From assembly GCA_021414065.1 (NCBI GenBank), contig JAIOPE010000046.1:1-35299 (forward strand): 35,299 bases of DNA. The letters are read 5' to 3'. The translations under genes were made by a program, and so were the position numbers. The stretch is from Planctomycetota bacterium (GTDB lineage: Bacteria > Planctomycetota > JAJSAM01 > JAJVHW01). This document shows positions 32,901-35,299 of the stretch, piece after piece. Numbering within the stretch: the first letter of the stretch is position 1; every line of letters begins with the position of its first letter. Under the pieces are notes generated by a model. The model did no database searches. It saw only the letters and a list, made by a program, of their open reading frames with translations, and was not told the origin of the DNA.

Positions 32901-33454
32901 AGGTCGTACGCCTCCTGCTCCTTGCCCTCGATGCCGGCGAGCAGCGTTCCGAGCTTCGCGCCGCAGATCGGGTCCTCGCCGGTCAGCGTGTACGCCTTTC
33001 GATACAGGTCGATCGCCTTCTCCGGCTCGCCCGCGTTCTCGGCGAGCCACGCCGCGAGGAACGCCGCGTGCGGCTGCGTCGGCGCGTCGCGCAGCACGTC
33101 GTCGATCAGCTTCCGCGCCTCGGGGCGCGACTCGGGGCCCGAGTGGATCAACGCGAGGGCCATGTGGATGCGGCCGGGGATCCACGTCGGCGCTAGCTTC
33201 ATCGCCTCGCGGAAGGGCTTCTGCGCGGCCACGTAGTCATAGCGTTCGAGCAGCGCGATGCCCTTGTTCGAGAGCGCGACGAGCGTGGCGGCGTCCTCGG
33301 GGCGCAGCGGTGCCGCAGCCGGATTCGACGGCGCGACCGGAGCCGCGGGCTTGCTCGCGTCGTCACCGCAACCACCGATCAAGGCCGGCGCAATCGCGAG
33401 GATCGCGATCGACAGGGCCGGAGCGACCTGGAAACGGCGGCGCGGTGCGGGCAT
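29945..33454 (-). CDS. TPR plus FG-GAP plus ASPIC/UnbV lipoprotein
   Basis: This 1169-residue protein starts at ATG 33454, with AGGAGAT upstream. The lipobox is LIGGC (C29). Residues ~55-260 are TPR repeats (NKGIALLERYDYVAAQKPFR, then AWLAENAGEPEKAIDLYRKA). From about 290 a beta-propeller of FG-GAP/VCBS repeats carries metal-binding loops (DFDNDGDVDVFV, DADQDGDLDLFV, DYDEDYDLDLVV, DFDSDGHEDVVL, DFDGDGVEDVL). About 640-720 contain the ASPIC/UnbV signature (GRGAIVEVKAGAMWQQRRV, then SGYGCSSP, GIGTAKQADFVRILWPDA). The remaining ~450 residues form a conserved-looking extension with CPILFSWDGERWVFVTDFIG. It is a surface or periplasmic protein of unknown ligand, related to the partial gene at 1-659 and divergent from the esterase gene. 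Confidence 0.9.
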   Translation of the reverse strand: MPAPRRRFQVAPALSIAILAIAPALIGGCGDDASKPAAPVAPSNPAAAPLRPEDAATLVALSNKGIALLERYDYVAAQKPFREAMKLAPTWIPGRIHMALALIHSGPESRPEARKLIDDVLRDAPTQPHAAFLAAWLAENAGEPEKAIDLYRKAYTLTGEDPICGAKLGTLLAGIEGKEQEAYDLLMKVHARRPALISPVNQLMLLNRVLGREAEAETYLAKLRALKGRLRDDVDTAKLGEEMRDAYGNMGRFSMAIRDFDPPAGGAADAAAAKVTAKVDDVPGWTAGALPEGAFLLGAAAADFDNDGDVDVFVCGGKGPSALFRNDGGALVDVAKASGVAIEGAYAVAAGEFDTDPSATTKGQPGRRARVDLVVATPAGLKFLRGAGDGTFTDATADTGLAADPGTARALLSWDADQDGDLDLFVSGVAGAKNRLWANKGPGVFTDATADSGLAGDGDAYGPAVVVDYDEDYDLDLVVSRPTKAPAIFSNDRLLKFHGVDAPKGAGPATCGAISGDFDSDGHEDVVLAVGAGGTLLRGTGRGFEASGIPMTGGVAADVDLRSSGARDLFCSDGSVLYVNDGPSAAAGVFRSGAYLQQMTGLANVLAADFDGDGVEDVLRISAGAPVQRVTFSSTDRGHAVTLDLEGVIRNDVQAGWSNIEGRGAIVEVKAGAMWQQRRVGNPSGYGCSSPARQVAGIGTAKQADFVRILWPDAVQQAALDIASGPAMVLMEEQRRPDSCPILFSWDGERWVFVTDFIGVGGVGFLVAPGVYGAPDPTESVKVDASMVKPIDGKLVFKSLEPMEEVCYLDAADLVVVDHPAAVTVQPDERFAGEPPFPNGDLLAYRDEILPVAAKDERGADVLDRIAKVDRRYPDAFKLHPRLYGATAEAVLELDFGDRLNDVAPGDGIVFYGNGWIEYGYTRTTVAAAGEGFAYQVPTLEVWDQKAADGKGAWKTIVAALGYPAGFPRVMTYDLTGLVSRDTPRLRVRTNFEIYWDKVWLARKADVAKETRQTVVPAESADLRWVGYPREFSPDGRIPRIYDYGTMDPTMPWKTVAGDYTKFGDVTPLVAKADDMYVIHGKGEEIELTFDAAKLPPLPAGWTRSYVLRFTGWCKGQELYTAHGWTVEPLPFLGMSNYPYRADEHYPDDAAHREYRKTWNTRRVNAPSR

Positions 33455-33533
33455 CGTGGGATCTCCTGAAAGACGCTCGACAGTGAACTAGATGCTCGCG
33501 TCCCGCTCAGGCAACGCGACAAGGAGAAGCGGC

Positions 33534-34613
33534 ATGGCAGGTCGGAAGACGAAGTCGAAGTCGGCAGCGCGCTCGACGGCGCGGTCAGCGGCCACCGCGC
33601 GCCCGGCGCCGAAGGGCACCGTTGTCCGGGAATCGATCGCGAGTCAGGCGCTCCGCGGCAACCCGCTCGGCGACCCGTCCGACCGCGACGTGTTCGTCTA
33701 CCTGCCTGCCGGTTACGACGCGGCGACGACGAAGCGGTTCCCCGTCGTCGTCCTCCTCACCGGCTTCACCGGCCTCGGCGAGAGCCCGTTCCAGCGCCAG
33801 GCGTTCGCGGAGGCGCTCCACGAGCGACTCGACCGTCTCATCGCCGCGGGCACCGTGCCGCCGATGATCGTCGCGTGTCCGGACTGCATGACGGCCCTCG
33901 GCGGCAGCCAGTACGTCAACTCGACGGCCGTCGGCAACTACGAGACGTTCGTGATCGACGAAGTCGTCCCGTTCCTCGACTCGCGGTTCCGCACACGCGG
34001 CGACGCCCGGCACCGCGGCGTGGTCGGCAAGTCGTCGGGCGGCTACGGCGCGCTCATGCTCGCGATGAAGCACCCGGACGTCTTCGGCGCGTTGGCGTCG
34101 CACTCGGGCGACGCGTACTTCGAGTACGGCTACGGCTACGACTTCGTCAAGTGCTGGAACGGCCTCCGCGCGGCCGGCGGCGTGAACGAATGGCTCGCGA
34201 AGTTCCGCGCGAAGACGAAGAAGGGCTGGGACGACATCCTCGTCCTCAACATCCTCGCGATGTCGGCCTGCTACTCGCCGAACGCCAAGTCGCCGTGGGG
34301 CTTCGACCTGCCCTTCGACCTCGAGACCTGCGAGCCCGACGCGAAGGTCATGGCCCACTGGAAGACATTCGATCCGGTCGATGCGTGCAGCGTGTACGCG
34401 AAGAACCTCCGCACCCTCCGCGGCATCTTCATCGACTGCGGAATGAAGGACGAGTTCCAGCTCCACGCCGGCGCGCGCATCCTGGTGAAGCGCCTCCGGG
34501 CGCTCGGACTGAAGCCCGTCCACGAGGAGTTCGACGACGGCCACATGGGCATCAGCTACCGCTACGACCGGTCGTTCGAGTGGCTCGGCAAGTGGATCGG
34601 AGGGCGATCGTGA
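33534..34613 (+). CDS. Esterase-family alpha/beta hydrolase
   Basis: This 359-residue protein starts at ATG 33534, chosen because AGGAGAAG precedes it at good spacing; the in-frame ATG at 33492 has no such site. It is an esterase-D/antigen-85-like alpha/beta hydrolase. It reads FVYLPAGYDAATTKRFPVVV, then GVVGKSSGGYGALMLAMKHP with nucleophile S167 in GKSSG, a likely acid D306 (GMKDEFQLHAG) and H337 (DDGHMGISYR). The first ~30 residues are unusually Lys/Arg/Ala-rich (KTKSKSAARSTARSAATA) with no signal peptide, so it is probably cytosolic or loosely nucleic-acid-bound at its tail. The substrate is unknown. Its stop overlaps the next start as GTGA. Confidence 0.88.
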   Translation: MAGRKTKSKSAARSTARSAATARPAPKGTVVRESIASQALRGNPLGDPSDRDVFVYLPAGYDAATTKRFPVVVLLTGFTGLGESPFQRQAFAEALHERLDRLIAAGTVPPMIVACPDCMTALGGSQYVNSTAVGNYETFVIDEVVPFLDSRFRTRGDARHRGVVGKSSGGYGALMLAMKHPDVFGALASHSGDAYFEYGYGYDFVKCWNGLRAAGGVNEWLAKFRAKTKKGWDDILVLNILAMSACYSPNAKSPWGFDLPFDLETCEPDAKVMAHWKTFDPVDACSVYAKNLRTLRGIFIDCGMKDEFQLHAGARILVKRLRALGLKPVHEEFDDGHMGISYRYDRSFEWLGKWIGGRS

Positions 34614-34903
34614 ACGACCGGCCGAGCGACGGGATCGACGACGGCGTCACCGGCGACATCAACGGCGGCCCCGGCGACGGCGCTGCGTGCTCCATCGCAG
34701 CGAGGCGCGGCAACATCACCGACAAGGGCCGCACGCGCCGCATGGTCGCGGGCGTCGTCGTGGCGCTCCTCGCTGCGGGCCTGTTCGTCGGCGTCGATGC
34801 GCACATCACCGACGGCTCACTCGGCCGCTGGTGGCGCATCGGCCTCGTCCCGCTCATCTTCTTCTCCGCCCTGTGCGTGTTCCAGGCCCAGGAACGGACT
34901 TGA
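34610..34903 (+). CDS. Small membrane protein
   Basis: This 97-residue protein starts at GTG 34610, which overlaps the esterase stop (GTGA); GGAGG lies at the normal distance upstream. The N-terminal ~45 residues are Gly/Asp-rich and soluble, then RGNITDKGRTRR leads into two membrane segments, MVAGVVVALLAAGLFVGV and IGLVPLIFFSALCVF. I do not recognise the family. Coupling to the esterase suggests it helps locate or regulate it, which is inference. Confidence 0.68.
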   Translation: MNDRPSDGIDDGVTGDINGGPGDGAACSIAARRGNITDKGRTRRMVAGVVVALLAAGLFVGVDAHITDGSLGRWWRIGLVPLIFFSALCVFQAQERT

Positions 34904-35065
34904 GTCGTCATCGCCTCGCGCGGTCAGCGCGAGAACGACGACGGGTCCCGTGATTCCATCACCGACAAGGGCCTGCTCGCCGACCTGCGCATCCGTTCCC
35001 GCCGCGTCTGGGTGATGGTGATCACCGCGACGGTCGCCGTGGGCGCGCTCCTGCTCGCCGCTTGA
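34904..35065 (+). pseudogene. In-frame remnant after the small membrane gene, no start codon
   Basis: Directly after the TGA at 34901-34903 the same frame stays open for ~53 codons to a TGA at 35063-35065. It reads DSITDKGLLADLRIRSRR, then a hydrophobic end (VWVMVITATVAVGALLLAA). The NITDKG motif of the preceding protein recurs here as SITDKG followed by a membrane segment, so this looks like a partial tandem duplication. There is no ATG, GTG or TTG upstream of it in frame, so it is either a remnant or reached by stop readthrough. Confidence 0.35.
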
Positions 35066-35073
35066 ATACCGAG

Positions 35074-35095
35074 GCGGGACAATTTTTTGTCCCGC
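35074..35095. repeat. Perfect palindrome GCGGGACAA-TTTT-TTGTCCCGC
   Basis: This 9-bp inverted repeat has a T-rich centre. The T-run is in the loop rather than after the stem, so it is not a textbook terminator. It could be a REP-like element, which would fit the possible RAYT start 48 bases downstream. Confidence 0.65.
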
Positions 35096-35142
35096 GCAAT
35101 TCGTTAACCCGGATCATTCACGAAGCTCCGCGGGAGAACGGC

Positions 35143-35299
35143 GTGCGTCGCAGGAAGCACAAGCACTTCACGCCGATTCTAGGCACGTTCGTGCCACGAC
35201 ACACTGTCCTGGGCGAGATCCGCGGGGTCGGCCGCAAGGCGGGACCCGCAGCGTCGGCTTTGTCACGCCACGCAAGGGGCCCAACGCAGCGGACGACCC
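35143..35299 (+). CDS. Possible start of a REP-associated (Y1) transposase, cut by window edge
   Basis: From GTG 35143 (GGGAGA six bases upstream) the frame is open to the window end, giving 52 residues with no stop. It reads RRRKHKHFTPILG, then EIRGVGRKAGPAASALSRHA and RGPTQRTT. The basic stretch with G-x-GRK followed by SRHARxP resembles the leader that precedes PVHVTLR in many IS200/IS605-like REP-associated transposases. The catalytic HUH motif lies outside the window, so the call rests on the leader and on the palindrome just upstream. A fortuitous open frame is possible. Confidence 0.33.
   Translation, partial: MRRRKHKHFTPILGTFVPRHTVLGEIRGVGRKAGPAASALSRHARGPTQRTT

Overview
The window is high-GC DNA with very strong G/C preference at third codon positions. 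It has many GTG and one TTG start, tight 4-base gene overlaps and many secreted lipoproteins. Large envelope proteins dominate: FG-GAP/ASPIC-UnbV, TPR plus transglutaminase, PKD-like repeats with a cytochrome-like end, and a giant kinase-ATPase-TPR protein. This mix suggests an environmental Gram-negative-type bacterium. A Planctomycetota relative is my first guess, with Myxococcota or Acidobacteriota as alternatives. This is inference from family content only; no rRNA or tRNA gene is visible.

Layout. (1) 1-4385: the end-truncated FG-GAP lipoprotein, then a coupled pair on the minus strand (polytopic membrane protein and NosL-like protein), then three plus-strand envelope genes (CPYC lipoprotein, DUF4920 lipoprotein, PepSY-type membrane protein). 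Together they look like a redox or metal-handling accessory group. (2) 4460-8954: a 1233-residue Ser/Thr kinase fused to a P-loop ATPase and a TPR-like tail, then a thioredoxin-fold lipoprotein ending in a terminator-like hairpin. (3) 9129-12012: an accessory island. It holds hipBA (HipA kinase, HipB repressor) with four regularly spaced operator-like palindromes, then a DUF4258/DUF2283 two-gene unit sandwiched between two copies of an undescribed ~230-bp repeat with inverted ends. (4) 12013-13763: a coupled minus-strand pair of Cys-rich and beta-propeller-like proteins, followed by ~600 bp with no convincing gene but a cluster of hairpins. (5) 14381-23342: an apparent operon of two giant TPR/DUF3857/transglutaminase-like paralogues and a helical-repeat lipoprotein. 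The first paralogue keeps a Cys-His-Asp triad and the second has lost it. (6) 23466-25135: a membrane-anchored TPR gene broken by a one-base frameshift. (7) 25518-28937: a PKD-repeat protein with a C-terminal CX4CH cytochrome-like domain, followed by a strong hairpin. (8) 29079-29910: infA with a TTG start, next to a Qnr-like pentapeptide-repeat gene. (9) 29945-35299: a 1169-residue TPR/FG-GAP/ASPIC lipoprotein, divergent from an esterase and a small membrane protein. At the right edge are a perfect palindrome and what may be the first codons of a REP-associated (Y1) transposase.

The most noteworthy signals are the four-operator hipBA control region, the paired MITE-like repeats around the DUF4258/DUF2283 unit, the active/inactive transglutaminase tandem, and the palindrome plus possible RAYT start at the edge.
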